8,192 nt of DNA from an uncultured Clostridia bacterium (GCA_934131055.1 CAKOZB010000060.1:1-8192), one strand, 5' to 3'. Positions 1-6,489 are shown, counted from the first letter of the stretch. Made by a program: numbers and translations. The notes: generated by a model not told the origin, from the sequence alone.

Positions 1-1147
1 GTACAAGTTCTTCAACCGCTTCTGCTGTTGAATTATATATAGAATGCATTAAAATAATTCTTCCATCAAAATTTGATATTTTATTTACTTCTTCAAGTAT
101 TTTTTTCTTATCTCTAGTTTTCCAATCCAAAGAGTCTACATCCCATCCTATTAATGGATATTTCAAAGTTCTTCTAACAATTACATTTGCATTTCCATAT
201 GGCGGTCTAACTAAGTACAGTGTATGGCCTAATGTTTTCTCGTAGATTCTAGACGCATTTGAAATATCATCTTGTATTTCTTCTCCAGATAGTTTATTTA
301 AATTTTGATGTGAATATGTATGGCTTCCAACTTCACAACCAATTTGTTCTTCTCTTTTTGTAATATTGGGGTAATTTTCCATACAAGTTCCTAAGTCAAA
401 AAATGTAGCAACTACATTATACTTCTCAAGTATATCTAAAATTTTAGGAGTAGCAGTTCCATTCGGTCCATCATCAAAAGTTAGTGCAACCATTGGTTTT
501 AATGGGTCTATATTTCTATTTTTTATAGGCACTTTCACTGGTATTTTTTCTGGTGGTTTTTCAGTAGTTAGATAATTAGATGCTACATATGTTACTTCAC
601 CATTAAATATTACCCTACTCCAACCATTATCTCCAATTCCAGTTCTCGTAATTGATTTATCACTTTGTAACAGACCTTTTTTATCACAAGAAGCATTATC
701 AAATGCTCTAATATTTACATTTGTAGTAGCATATACAGTTTCATTTACATCTATATAGTTTCCTAACACTACATTATAATTAGGTTCTGTCTCTTGCTGT
801 TCTGTATTTTTTTCTTCATTTATTATCTGATTATTATTTGATTGCTCTTCATTAATCTTTTCCTTATTCACTGTTTCTTTATTTTGCATTTCTATATTTT
901 CTTTTTGATTTTTCTCTGCACTATTAAAATCTTCTTTATTAATTAGTAAATTTTCAATTTTATTTACTTTATTATTAGCATTATCTCCATCATTATTCTT
1001 GTTACCATATATAATATTTTCGATATTATTACTAATTATAGGCACACTGCTTGCTTTTATAGAATCGTTAATAACAATATACATTAACATTGCCATGGCA
1101 AAAATAAGCATAATTAAAACAACAATTATTACTTCTTTGAATTTCAT
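1..1147 (-). CDS. Polysaccharide deacetylase (NodB/CE4) with SH3-like domain, C-terminus cut by window edge
   Basis: Membrane-anchored carbohydrate esterase of family 4, likely removing acetyl groups from peptidoglycan or another cell-wall polymer. The window shows 382 codons and no stop; probably a few tens of residues are missing. The order is: a membrane anchor at residues 5-27, a low-complexity Asn/Glu/Lys linker at about 40-125, an SH3b-like domain at about 135-195, then the NodB domain from about 217. NodB motifs are complete: TFDDGP at 223-228 (D225, D226), HTYSH at 276-280 (both metal-binding His), RPPYG at 314-318, WDVDSLDW at 335-342 and LMHS at 366-369. An active metal-dependent deacetylase is therefore expected. 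The ATG at 1147 has an AGAGG site 11 nt upstream. The exact substrate (PgdA-like or PdaA-like) cannot be told from this. Transcribed alone; the cotJ operon upstream ends in a terminator. Confidence 0.93.
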   Translation of the reverse strand, partial: MKFKEVIIVVLIMLIFAMAMLMYIVINDSIKASSVPIISNNIENIIYGNKNNDGDNANNKVNKIENLLINKEDFNSAEKNQKENIEMQNKETVNKEKINEEQSNNNQIINEEKNTEQQETEPNYNVVLGNYIDVNETVYATTNVNIRAFDNASCDKKGLLQSDKSITRTGIGDNGWSRVIFNGEVTYVASNYLTTEKPPEKIPVKVPIKNRNIDPLKPMVALTFDDGPNGTATPKILDILEKYNVVATFFDLGTCMENYPNITKREEQIGCEVGSHTYSHQNLNKLSGEEIQDDISNASRIYEKTLGHTLYLVRPPYGNANVIVRRTLKYPLIGWDVDSLDWKTRDKKKILEEVNKISNFDGRIILMHSIYNSTAEAVEELV

Positions 1148-1189
1148 TTGTATTGTATCCTCTTTTATTACATTTTTTCTTCGTTGTTT

Positions 1190-1198
1190 AGTATAACA
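1190..1198 (-). promoter_or_regulatory. Candidate extended -10 promoter for the deacetylase gene
   Basis: On the minus strand TGTTATACT is an extended -10 (TGn plus TATACT, 5 of 6 matches to TATAAT), about 43 nt before the ATG. No good -35 lies at 16-18 nt. A 10-bp palindrome ACTAATTAGT (1198-1207) sits in the spacer and could be an operator or chance. Confidence 0.35.
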
Positions 1199-1224
1199 CT
1201 AATTAGTAAAAAAAGCTATCAAAT

Positions 1225-1247
1225 AAAAAAGAACCCTCTCTCGAGGG
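1225..1247 (-). terminator. Rho-independent terminator of the cotJ operon
   Basis: Read on the minus strand: CCCTC, loop GAGA, GAGGG, then TTC and a run of six T. The GC stem is short (5 bp) but flanking A and T runs can extend it. It lies about 45 nt after the cotJC stop and before the deacetylase promoter. Confidence 0.7.
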
Positions 1248-1292
1248 AAAGATTTTTCTTTTAGTTTGGTTTAGTCATCCTTTTTAGCAATT

Positions 1293-1991
1293 TTACGCTT
1301 CTGACGAACTATCGTTTCTCATGTTGCAACATCCATTATTCATGTTATTTGTATTATTGTTTCCACAGCAATTACTCATATTTAAGTTCATTTTATTATT
1401 CCACTTCATGTTATTCATGTAAAATTTCTTTTCTGCCATCTTGTCTTGTACATCTCTTAAAGCCTCTCCAAATCTCTGGAAGTGAACTACTTCTCTTTGT
1501 CTTAAATATCTTAATACATCTACAACATCTTTATCATCAGCACATAAGTCTATTAATTTTTCATACGTAGCACGTGCTTTCTGTTCGGCAGCAAGGTCTT
1601 CCTGTAAGTTGGCAATTACATCACCTTTGCACGCTAAGCAATTTGCATCAAATGGAACTCCTGCAGCAGATTGAGGGTAAACATCAACTCCATGGTCTGT
1701 ATAGTATGGACCTAATCCTGCCTTTTTCAATTCTTCTGGGCAAACTCCATCTGTTAGTTGGTGTACTAAAGTTCCTACCATCTCAAGGTGTGCCAGCTCC
1801 TCAGTGCCTATATCGTTAAGCGTGGCCTTCGCAATTTGACTTGGCATTGCAAATCTTTGAGATAAATATCTTAAAGCAGCTCCAAGTTCTCCGTCAGGTC
1901 CTCCATATTGCGATATTATTACCTTTGCCATTTGAGGATTTCTATTTTTTATATTTATTGGATATTGTAGCATTTTGTTATATGTCCACAT
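1293..1991 (-). CDS. cotJC: Spore coat protein CotJC, manganese-catalase family
   Basis: Spore-coat protein with the dimanganese catalase fold (Mn_catalase family), 232 residues. The expected metal ligands are all visible: E35, E65 and H68 in the first ExxH, E136, and E167/H170 in the second ExxH. Catalase activity is therefore possible, splitting hydrogen peroxide at the spore surface. It starts about 20 residues before the usual MAKVI-type start; the second methionine (residue 21) is a weaker alternative because the ATG at 1991 has AAAGGAG 9 nt upstream. The tail after residue 190 is rich in Asn, Met and Cys (two CC pairs) and is not part of the catalase fold. Its ATG overlaps the cotJB stop by one base (TAATG), so translation is likely coupled. 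It is the last gene of the cotJA-cotJB-cotJC operon. Confidence 0.96.
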   Translation of the reverse strand: MWTYNKMLQYPINIKNRNPQMAKVIISQYGGPDGELGAALRYLSQRFAMPSQIAKATLNDIGTEELAHLEMVGTLVHQLTDGVCPEELKKAGLGPYYTDHGVDVYPQSAAGVPFDANCLACKGDVIANLQEDLAAEQKARATYEKLIDLCADDKDVVDVLRYLRQREVVHFQRFGEALRDVQDKMAEKKFYMNNMKWNNKMNLNMSNCCGNNNTNNMNNGCCNMRNDSSSEA

Positions 1992-2392
1992 TACTCTTCA
2001 CTCCTTTCCCATGGCCATGGTTCTTCTAGCCATCTCCAGCTATTGCAAGGGAAATAAATGCTAAGTGGGCCATACATTCTCTGATATTTGTCTGATAAAT
2101 CTCTCAATTCTTGGCAATATTCTTTGTGCAAGCAAATTGCTCTTTTATCATCTGAATGGGTGTTTAAATATTCTCCGATGTCTGTTACAGCAAATTTTAA
2201 AGCTCTAATCTTACACATCATTTCATCTCTTATCGCATTGTTTTTATCGCAACAGTCTTGGTTCGAACAGCAATTTTCCTTAGTCATCAAATTTGCTGTG
2301 TTATATCCAAATTGAGCATTTATTCCTGTTGGCTCATAGTTGCAATCTTCTAAATCTGTATTTGAACAGCTATTCATATTATTTAAGAACAT
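1991..2392 (-). CDS. cotJB: Spore coat protein CotJB with Cys-rich N-terminal extension
   Basis: CotJB is a small coat protein needed with CotJC in the spore coat; its chemistry is unknown. The CotJB core spans about residues 57-129, ending in the typical YGPL and EPWPWE motifs near the C-terminus. The protein is 133 residues, against roughly 85-90 usual for the family. The extra length is an N-terminal stretch with paired cysteines (CC at 41-42 and 47-48) and many Asn residues. I chose the ATG at 2392 and not the GTG at 2401, because the AAAGGGG ribosome site lies at about 2401-2407, which gives 8 nt spacing to the ATG and would overlap the GTG. The start overlaps the end of cotJA by 10 nt, so the two are translationally linked. 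Confidence 0.95.
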   Translation of the reverse strand: MFLNNMNSCSNTDLEDCNYEPTGINAQFGYNTANLMTKENCCSNQDCCDKNNAIRDEMMCKIRALKFAVTDIGEYLNTHSDDKRAICLHKEYCQELRDLSDKYQRMYGPLSIYFPCNSWRWLEEPWPWERSEE

Positions 2393-2781
2393 GTGTTGCA
2401 CCCCTTTCCTATCTCGTTTCTACTCTTTAAATATTCAACATCCTCCACACTTTGGCAAGGATAATATGGGCTTACTAGCTCTGGAAATAAAGTTCCATTC
2501 TTTAATCCACATATTGGAGTAAATACGTTTGTCATTTTTTGCATTGGCACATAACTTTGGCCAAGCATTGGGTTTAATGGAAACACACTCTCTTGCTCAT
2601 CAAATCCACATGCACATTCATTCATATTGTTATAGTTACAACTGCATCCACCATTATTGTTAGCAGTACAACAACAATTGCATTCACAATTAGTATCTTG
2701 TACATTCATGCAAGATTCATCAATTGGGCTTACTTCTTCATTATTACATGTGCAACATTTTTTATTACAGCATCTGTACAT
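2383..2781 (-). CDS. cotJA: Spore coat protein CotJA with very Cys-rich N-terminal half
   Basis: CotJA is the first gene of the coat operon. The recognisable CotJA part is residues about 75-112, with SYVP, GTLFPEL and SPYYP, matching the family pattern of (A/S)YVP ... GTxFPEL ... P(F/Y). The protein has 132 residues, clearly longer than the usual 70-80 or so. Residues 1-60 are an extension with 15 cysteines (19 in the whole protein), in CC, CCC and CxC groups and mixed with Asn. This suggests disulfide cross-linking or metal binding in the coat, which is inference. I use the ATG at 2781, which has AGGAGG 8 nt upstream; the longer reading from 2811 would place that ribosome site inside the gene and has none of its own. 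Confidence 0.9.
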   Translation of the reverse strand: MYRCCNKKCCTCNNEEVSPIDESCMNVQDTNCECNCCCTANNNGGCSCNYNNMNECACGFDEQESVFPLNPMLGQSYVPMQKMTNVFTPICGLKNGTLFPELVSPYYPCQSVEDVEYLKSRNEIGKGCNTCS

Positions 2782-2805
2782 TTGCTCTTCCTCCTTTATA
2801 TATAC

Positions 2806-2824
2806 AAGCATGTTTTACATGCTT
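2806..2824 (-). promoter_or_regulatory. Perfect 8-bp inverted repeat just before the cotJA ribosome site
   Basis: AAGCATGT and ACATGCTT are separated by three bases. The repeat ends about 10 nt before the AGGAGG of cotJA. As DNA it could be an operator; as RNA it is a stable hairpin in the 5' leader. No factor can be assigned. Confidence 0.45.
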
Positions 2825-2830
2825 TAGTAC

Positions 2831-2838
2831 ATTTTATG
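2831..2838 (-). promoter_or_regulatory. Weak candidate sigma-E type -10 element for the cotJ operon
   Basis: CATAAAAT on the minus strand resembles the sporulation sigma-E -10 (CATAnAnT), about 50 nt before the cotJA ATG. The -35 region about 14 nt upstream matches poorly. cotJ operons in Bacillus are known to be expressed in the mother cell under sigma-E, which is why this was looked for. Confidence 0.25.
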
Positions 2839-2858
2839 TTACCATGCAAATAAATGTT

Positions 2859-2896
2859 ACTTTCGCCCATTAGGGACTCCCCTTTTGTGGCGAAGT
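2859..2896 (-). other. GC-rich imperfect stem-loop between pyk terminator and cotJ operon
   Basis: GGCGAA (2889-2894) pairs with TTCGCC (2862-2867), extended outward by ACT/AGT past a one-base bulge. An inner GGG/CCC stem lies at 2873-2881. It has no T run, so it is not a standard terminator. It stands out as GC-rich in an AT-rich gap. Function unknown. Confidence 0.4.
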
Positions 2897-2910
2897 TATT
2901 GTTTTTTAGC

Positions 2911-2939
2911 AAAAAAAGAACGAAGATTGCTCTCCGTCC
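2911..2939 (-). terminator. Rho-independent terminator of pyk
   Basis: On the minus strand GGACGGAGA, loop GCAA, TCTTCGTTC forms a 9-bp stem with two G-T pairs, followed directly by seven T. It starts about 18 nt after the pyk stop and separates pyk from the cotJ operon. Confidence 0.92.
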
Positions 2940-2956
2940 TCATATTATAAATTTAA

Positions 2957-4396
2957 TTATACTCTTAATACTCCACCTAGTGTTTTGTTTACTGATGATT
3001 CTGTATCTTTCATTATTTGGTCTCCACCAGCTATTATTACTAAGTCACCTTTTTCTAGTATTTCTTTTGATTTTAATTTTTCAATACCAGCTTCAATTGT
3101 TTTGTTTATTGTTTCTTTAGCATCAACAAATACTGGTGTTACGTTCCATACTAAACCTAATTGATGGAATGTTCTCTTATTGTCTGTTATAGCAAGTATT
3201 GGGCAACCTGCTCCAAGCCCTGCTAAGTTTCTTGCTGTACTTCCTGAATGTGTATAACATACTATTGCATCAGCTTTCATATTTTTAGCTGTTACACATG
3301 TTGCATAAGCTACATTTTTTGCTAATGTATCTAATTCAACATCATCATTTTCGTCAAATCTCTTCCAGTAGTTAACTTCTGGTTCAACTCTGTTTGCTAT
3401 TTTAACCATTGTTTTAACACATTCTACTGGGTAATCACCTTGTGCACATTCTCCTGAAAGCATTATTGCACCTGTTCTATCATATACAGCATTTGCAACA
3501 TCACTTGCTTCAGCTCTTGTTGGTAATGGTTGATGTGTCATTGATTCTAGCATTTGTGTTGCTGTTATTACTGGTTTGCACTCTTTGTTGCAAAGTTTGA
3601 TTATTTTCTTTTGAACTACTGGTGGTTCTGTGAAATCTGTTTCTGTAGCCATATCACCACGAGCTATCATTTGTCCATCTGCTAAGTCAATTATTTGATT
3701 TAAGTTAGAAAGACCTTCAACATTTTCAACTTTTGTTAATATTTGAATGTCTTTTCCACCATTTTCATCTAGTATTTTTCTTACATTCTTTATATCTTCT
3801 TCGTTTCTAGCAAAAGATAATGCAATGTAATCATAACCATGTTCACATGCTGTTTTTAAATCTGCTATATCTTTATCAGCAAGGCCTGGTAATCTTATTA
3901 TTGTTCCAGGTAAGTTCATAGTTTTTCTGCTTCCTAAGCCATTTCCATGTACAACTGTTGTTATTATATCTTTTCCAACAACTTCGTCAACTTTTAATTC
4001 GATTGCACCATCATCGATTAATATTTTTGTTCCTGGTACAACATCTTTGTATAATTCTTTGTATGTTACAGAAACTCCTTCTTCGTTTCCTGTTACATCT
4101 TCGTTATATAATGTGAATTTTTGTCCATCTTTTAATTGAATTTTTGTATTTTTTCCTGTATAAAGCATTCCAGTTCTAATTTCTGGTCCCTTTGTATCTA
4201 ATAATAAAGCAATTGGAAGATCTTTTTCTTCTCTTATTTTTAATATTGCTTCTGTCTTTTCCTTTTGCTCATCCCAGCTTCCGTGAGAATAGTTAACTCT
4301 ACAAACATTTAATCCTGCATCGAATAATTCTTCTAATCTGTTTTCAGAAGCAGGTCCTATTGTTCCTACAATTTTAGTTTTTCTTAAACTTTTCAT
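2957..4396 (-). CDS. pyk: Pyruvate kinase
   Basis: Converts phosphoenolpyruvate and ADP to pyruvate and ATP in the last step of glycolysis; cytoplasmic, normally a tetramer. The 479-residue product has the usual short length, without the extra C-terminal phosphohistidine-type domain seen in some Bacilli. Visible sites: R33-N35-S37-H38 (RVNYSHG), D67-T68-K69 (DTKG), catalytic K222 and metal ligand E224 (TKVEN), metal ligand D248 (ARGD) and the TATQMLESM block at 278-286. The B domain is about 71-165 and the regulatory C domain starts about 345. After ARGD the sequence is MATETD where most family members read LGVE, and LSGECA replaces LSGETA. The reading frame can be extended upstream to a TTG at 4420, but the ATG at 4396 has AAGAGG 10 nt upstream and is the better start. 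Confidence 0.96.
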   Translation of the reverse strand: MKSLRKTKIVGTIGPASENRLEELFDAGLNVCRVNYSHGSWDEQKEKTEAILKIREEKDLPIALLLDTKGPEIRTGMLYTGKNTKIQLKDGQKFTLYNEDVTGNEEGVSVTYKELYKDVVPGTKILIDDGAIELKVDEVVGKDIITTVVHGNGLGSRKTMNLPGTIIRLPGLADKDIADLKTACEHGYDYIALSFARNEEDIKNVRKILDENGGKDIQILTKVENVEGLSNLNQIIDLADGQMIARGDMATETDFTEPPVVQKKIIKLCNKECKPVITATQMLESMTHQPLPTRAEASDVANAVYDRTGAIMLSGECAQGDYPVECVKTMVKIANRVEPEVNYWKRFDENDDVELDTLAKNVAYATCVTAKNMKADAIVCYTHSGSTARNLAGLGAGCPILAITDNKRTFHQLGLVWNVTPVFVDAKETINKTIEAGIEKLKSKEILEKGDLVIIAGGDQIMKDTESSVNKTLGGVLRV

Positions 4397-4432
4397 TTTA
4401 ATTATTCCTCTTTTCCTCAATAATCGCTTGAC

Positions 4433-4461
4433 ATTATATCACGATTGATTTTTGATTTCAA
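4433..4461 (-). promoter_or_regulatory. Strong sigma-A type promoter of pyk
   Basis: Minus strand: -35 TTGAAA (4456-4461), 17-nt spacer, -10 TATAAT (4433-4438) preceded by TGA, giving an extended -10. Transcription would start near 4426, leaving a leader of about 30 nt with the AAGAGG site. Confidence 0.85.
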
Positions 4462-4498
4462 GTATTTCCCCTTTATATTTTGTATTTTTTGTTGAAAT

Positions 4499-4527
4499 TT
4501 GACATTTTTTGTTGTTTGTTGTATTCT
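4499..4527 (+). promoter_or_regulatory. Sigma-A type promoter of mscL
   Basis: A perfect -35 TTGACA (4499-4504) with 17-nt spacing to TATTCT (4522-4527, 4 of 6). A perfect TATAAT at 4538-4543 also exists, but with no good -35. Either may be used; both lie between the divergent pyk and mscL genes. Confidence 0.65.
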
Positions 4528-4561
4528 ATTTTCATAATATAATTGTAAAGGGGTATGTATT

Positions 4562-5104
4562 ATGCTAAAAGAATTTAAAGAATTTGCAATGAAGGGGAAT
4601 GTTGTAGACCTAGCAGTTGGTGTTGTAATTGGTGCAGCTTTCCAAAAGATTGTAACATCACTAGTTGAAGATATTATAATGCCATGTATTTCTATTTTAA
4701 TTGGAAAGATTGATTTTTCTGATATGGTGCTTACAGTCGGTGGAGCCTCAATAAAATACGGAAATTTCATAACCACAATAATAAACTTTTTAATAATATC
4801 TTTCTCAATCTTCTTAGTTGTAAAATATATTAACAAATTAAATCATCCTGAAAAATTAAAAGAATTGAATGATAAATTTGTTCATTCTATCGACAAGAAA
4901 GGTAGATTAAAAAAACATAAAAAAGAAGAAGCTCCTGTAGCTCCCGTAGAGCCAGAGACAAAGGTTTGTCCATACTGCTTAACAGAAATAAAATACAAGG
5001 CAACAAGATGTCCTCACTGTACATCAGAATTAACTGTTGAATCTAATTCTAATGAAACTGAAAAAGCAATAGATTCTGATGAAGAAGTTCAATCTTCAAA
5101 ATAA
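4562..5104 (+). CDS. mscL: Large-conductance mechanosensitive channel MscL with C-terminal zinc ribbon
   Basis: Homopentameric membrane channel that opens under high membrane tension and releases solutes during osmotic downshock. The N-terminal part is standard Msc[21 protein letters not shown] with the first, pore-lining membrane segment at about 14-45, a short outer loop, and the second segment at about 68-92. The product is 180 residues, longer than the usual 130-150. After a charged and proline-rich linker comes a zinc ribbon with C136, C139, C150 and C153 (CPYC, ten residues, CPHC), then an acidic tail of about 20 residues. The ribbon is predicted to lie in the cytoplasm where the usual C-terminal helix bundle would be. 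The ATG has AAAGGGG 8 nt upstream. It stands alone between its own promoter and a strong terminator. Confidence 0.95.
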   Translation: MLKEFKEFAMKGNVVDLAVGVVIGAAFQKIVTSLVEDIIMPCISILIGKIDFSDMVLTVGGASIKYGNFITTIINFLIISFSIFLVVKYINKLNHPEKLKELNDKFVHSIDKKGRLKKHKKEEAPVAPVEPETKVCPYCLTEIKYKATRCPHCTSELTVESNSNETEKAIDSDEEVQSSK

Positions 5105-5128
5105 CTATTTTTTATTTAATATAAACGC

Positions 5129-5166
5129 AAAAAATGGAATCCTATTTTATAGTATTCCATTTTTTT
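5129..5166. terminator. Strong bidirectional terminator between mscL and the zinc-ribbon gene
   Basis: AAAAAATGGAAT pairs with ATTCCATTTTTT; one C-T mismatch, then CTAT/ATAG closes a TTT loop. The T run is on the plus side, and the A run on the left gives a T run on the minus strand too. It can end mscL (+) and the convergent small gene (-). Confidence 0.9.
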
Positions 5167-5189
5167 CTTATTTTATTCATGTTTAACAA

Positions 5190-5357
5190 CTAGTTTTCTT
5201 GATTTTTATTAAATCTTTGTTGTTTTCTTGCCTTTCTGCATTCTGGGCATCTTTTTGGTTCGTTTGTGAAACCTTTTTCTGCGTAGAAAGCTTGTTCACC
5301 TTCTGTGAAAACAAACTCATTTCCGCAATCTGAGCATACTAAAGTTTTGTCTGCCAT
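5190..5357 (-). CDS. Small zinc-ribbon domain protein (zf-trcl type), 55 residues
   Basis: A 55-residue protein starting MADKTLVCSDCG. Two CxxC pairs, C8/C11 and C37/C40, form a probable zinc ribbon. The blocks EFVFTEGEQAFYAEKGF and NEPKRCPECR are the hallmark of the widespread Clostridia family annotated as probable zinc-binding domain (zf-trcl). The C-terminal 15 residues are basic (RKARKQQRFNKN). The role of this family is unknown; nucleic-acid or ribosome association is a guess from the basic tail. The start is firm: ATG with AAGGAGGT 8 nt upstream. It has its own promoter and an unusually long leader (see 5366-5423), and it ends toward the mscL terminator. Confidence 0.93.
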   Translation of the reverse strand: MADKTLVCSDCGNEFVFTEGEQAFYAEKGFTNEPKRCPECRKARKQQRFNKNQEN

Positions 5358-5365
5358 TTTATTTA

Positions 5366-5423
5366 CCTCCTTCTTAAAATTTCGATTTAATATTTTTTGA
5401 CACTGTACCTTTTAAGAAGGAAA
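5366..5423 (-). promoter_or_regulatory. Leader helix that can hide the ribosome site of the zinc-ribbon gene
   Basis: On the minus strand the leader segment at 5410-5423 is complementary to 5366-5379. There are 12 Watson-Crick pairs (core CCTTCTTAAAA with TTTTAAGAAGG) plus two G-U pairs, with a loop of 30 nt. The 3' arm includes the entire GGAGG (5366-5370). A competing smaller hairpin within 5408-5420 (CCTT with AAGG) would free it. This is the layout of a translational switch; ligand or signal unknown. Confidence 0.55.
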
Positions 5424-5463
5424 ATATCTACTAAATAATTAAATTGGTTTTTCAACCATTGCC

Positions 5464-5492
5464 ACTATATCACATAAAAAAGAAAAGTTCAA
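5464..5492 (-). promoter_or_regulatory. Sigma-A type promoter of the zinc-ribbon gene
   Basis: Minus strand: -35 TTGAAC (5487-5492), 17-nt spacer, -10 TATAGT (5464-5469) preceded by TGA. The start would be near 5457, giving a leader of about 100 nt. A TGGTT-GAAA-AACCA hairpin (5445-5458) lies at the predicted 5' end of the mRNA. Confidence 0.75.
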
Positions 5493-5513
5493 GCTTTTTG
5501 TAAATTTTTACAA

Positions 5514-6407
5514 TTATTCTTCATTTTCTTCAAATCCAATATATTTTGTTTTTCTAGAGAATACTAAAATAGTCTCAAATATTGGAGCTAGCAACCATAA
5601 TCCAAAAGCAAAACCTGTACCTTTTCCAAAAGATTCTGCTAGCATAAATTTACTTGCAACAGATATTACAAATAAGATAATCCACCCTAAAACTGGAACT
5701 AGTAAAAGTAGCAACCACCATGGGCTCATTCCACATATTTTCAACATTACTACATTTCTGTATATTGGTATAAATGGTGCCCATGCTTTTTTATGAGCCT
5801 TCTTGTATATAACACATCTTAACAAAGTTCTGTATATGAATAATGCAACCAATACAGTCAATGCAGTTTTTACTACATAGGCAGATAATAAAATATCCAC
5901 TACGAAATTTACCTTTTCAACAGCACTCATGCTTCCCGTAATGTCTTTTAATATAGATTGAATACTTGCACCGTTGCTTATTTTATTAGCTATTTTGTCA
6001 ACATCAACTTGTTGTAGTACTTTATTTAATTGATTACTGTCCACACTCTTTAGAAAAGTAACAACTGTGTTTACATTGTCCATAGCAACATTTTCTTGCT
6101 CTAGGTACTTTTTATTTTCTTCTATCATACTAGCAATCTCATTATTTGTATATGTCTTAGTAAGTTGCGAATATAAATTGATTGTTTCTGCAAGCAGTGA
6201 TTTGCTCATTCCTTCAGAATTTATTGTAAGTATTAAATCCTTTATTGTTGTAGAAACCTCTTCCTCATCTGTCACATCTTCAATTAAATTTGAAACTTGT
6301 TCATTTTTATTGGTTGTAGCTTGTGCCGTATAGCATAAGCACATTAACATTATAATTATAAATATTGTTAAAATTTTTACTATCTTTTTTACATTTATTT
6401 TTATCAT
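5514..6407 (-). CDS. Secreted/membrane protein with C-terminal DUF5684-like domain
   Basis: A 297-residue protein of unknown function. Residues 7-30 look like a signal peptide or anchor, with possible cleavage after AQA. Residues about 35-165 are hydrophilic and predicted helical, rich in Asn, Glu, Lys and Ser, and match nothing I recognise. After that come three hydrophobic segments at about 168-192, 229-250 and 264-284. The region about 207-280 carries the DUF5684 pattern: KAWAPFIPIY, SPWWLLLLLVPVLGW, then AESFGKGTGFAFGL. Such domains are common in Clostridia membrane proteins, sometimes beside signal peptidase-like parts; their role is not known. Two ATGs are adjacent (6410 and 6407). I use 6407 since AGGAG is 6 nt from it and only 3 nt from the other. 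It has its own promoter and no obvious neighbour partner. Confidence 0.85.
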   Translation of the reverse strand: MIKINVKKIVKILTIFIIIMLMCLCYTAQATTNKNEQVSNLIEDVTDEEEVSTTIKDLILTINSEGMSKSLLAETINLYSQLTKTYTNNEIASMIEENKKYLEQENVAMDNVNTVVTFLKSVDSNQLNKVLQQVDVDKIANKISNGASIQSILKDITGSMSAVEKVNFVVDILLSAYVVKTALTVLVALFIYRTLLRCVIYKKAHKKAWAPFIPIYRNVVMLKICGMSPWWLLLLLVPVLGWIILFVISVASKFMLAESFGKGTGFAFGLWLLAPIFETILVFSRKTKYIGFEENEE

Positions 6408-6460
6408 CATATTCTCCTAATATTACATTTCTCAATTTTCATTTAATTTATACCAATAAA

Positions 6461-6489
6461 AAGATAACATTCAAATTTTTAATTGTCAA
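6461..6489 (-). promoter_or_regulatory. Sigma-A type promoter of the DUF5684-like gene
   Basis: Minus strand: perfect -35 TTGACA (6484-6489), 17-nt spacer, -10 TATCTT (6461-6466, 4 of 6). Transcription would start about 45 nt before the ATG. Confidence 0.65.

Noticed and set aside
999..1196. Plus-strand hydrophobic open frame of 65 residues
   Set aside because: It is the reverse of the membrane anchor and linker of the deacetylase gene; hydrophobicity comes from T-rich antisense codons.
1349..2853. Several plus-strand open frames across the cotJ operon
   Set aside because: All are antisense to three genes with family matches, ribosome sites and overlapping starts.
2859..2896. yybP-ykoY (manganese) riboswitch suggested by AAAGGGGAGT before a Mn-catalase operon
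   Set aside because: Only the short GGGGAGT string matches; the paired elements and second conserved arm of that class are not present.
2854..3120. Plus-strand open frame of 88 residues
   Set aside because: It crosses the pyk terminator and the pyk 3' end in antisense, and is Leu/Phe-rich low complexity.
4397..4420. Upstream TTG start for pyruvate kinase
   Set aside because: The ATG at 4396 has a good ribosome site and matches the usual family start.
4417..4836. Minus-strand open frame of 139 residues spanning the start of mscL
   Set aside because: It lies antisense to a clear MscL sequence, has no ribosome site and no recognisable domain, and overlaps both promoters in the gap.
6067..6333. 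Plus-strand open frame of 88 residues
   Set aside because: Antisense to the helical part of the DUF5684-like gene; no ribosome site or domain.
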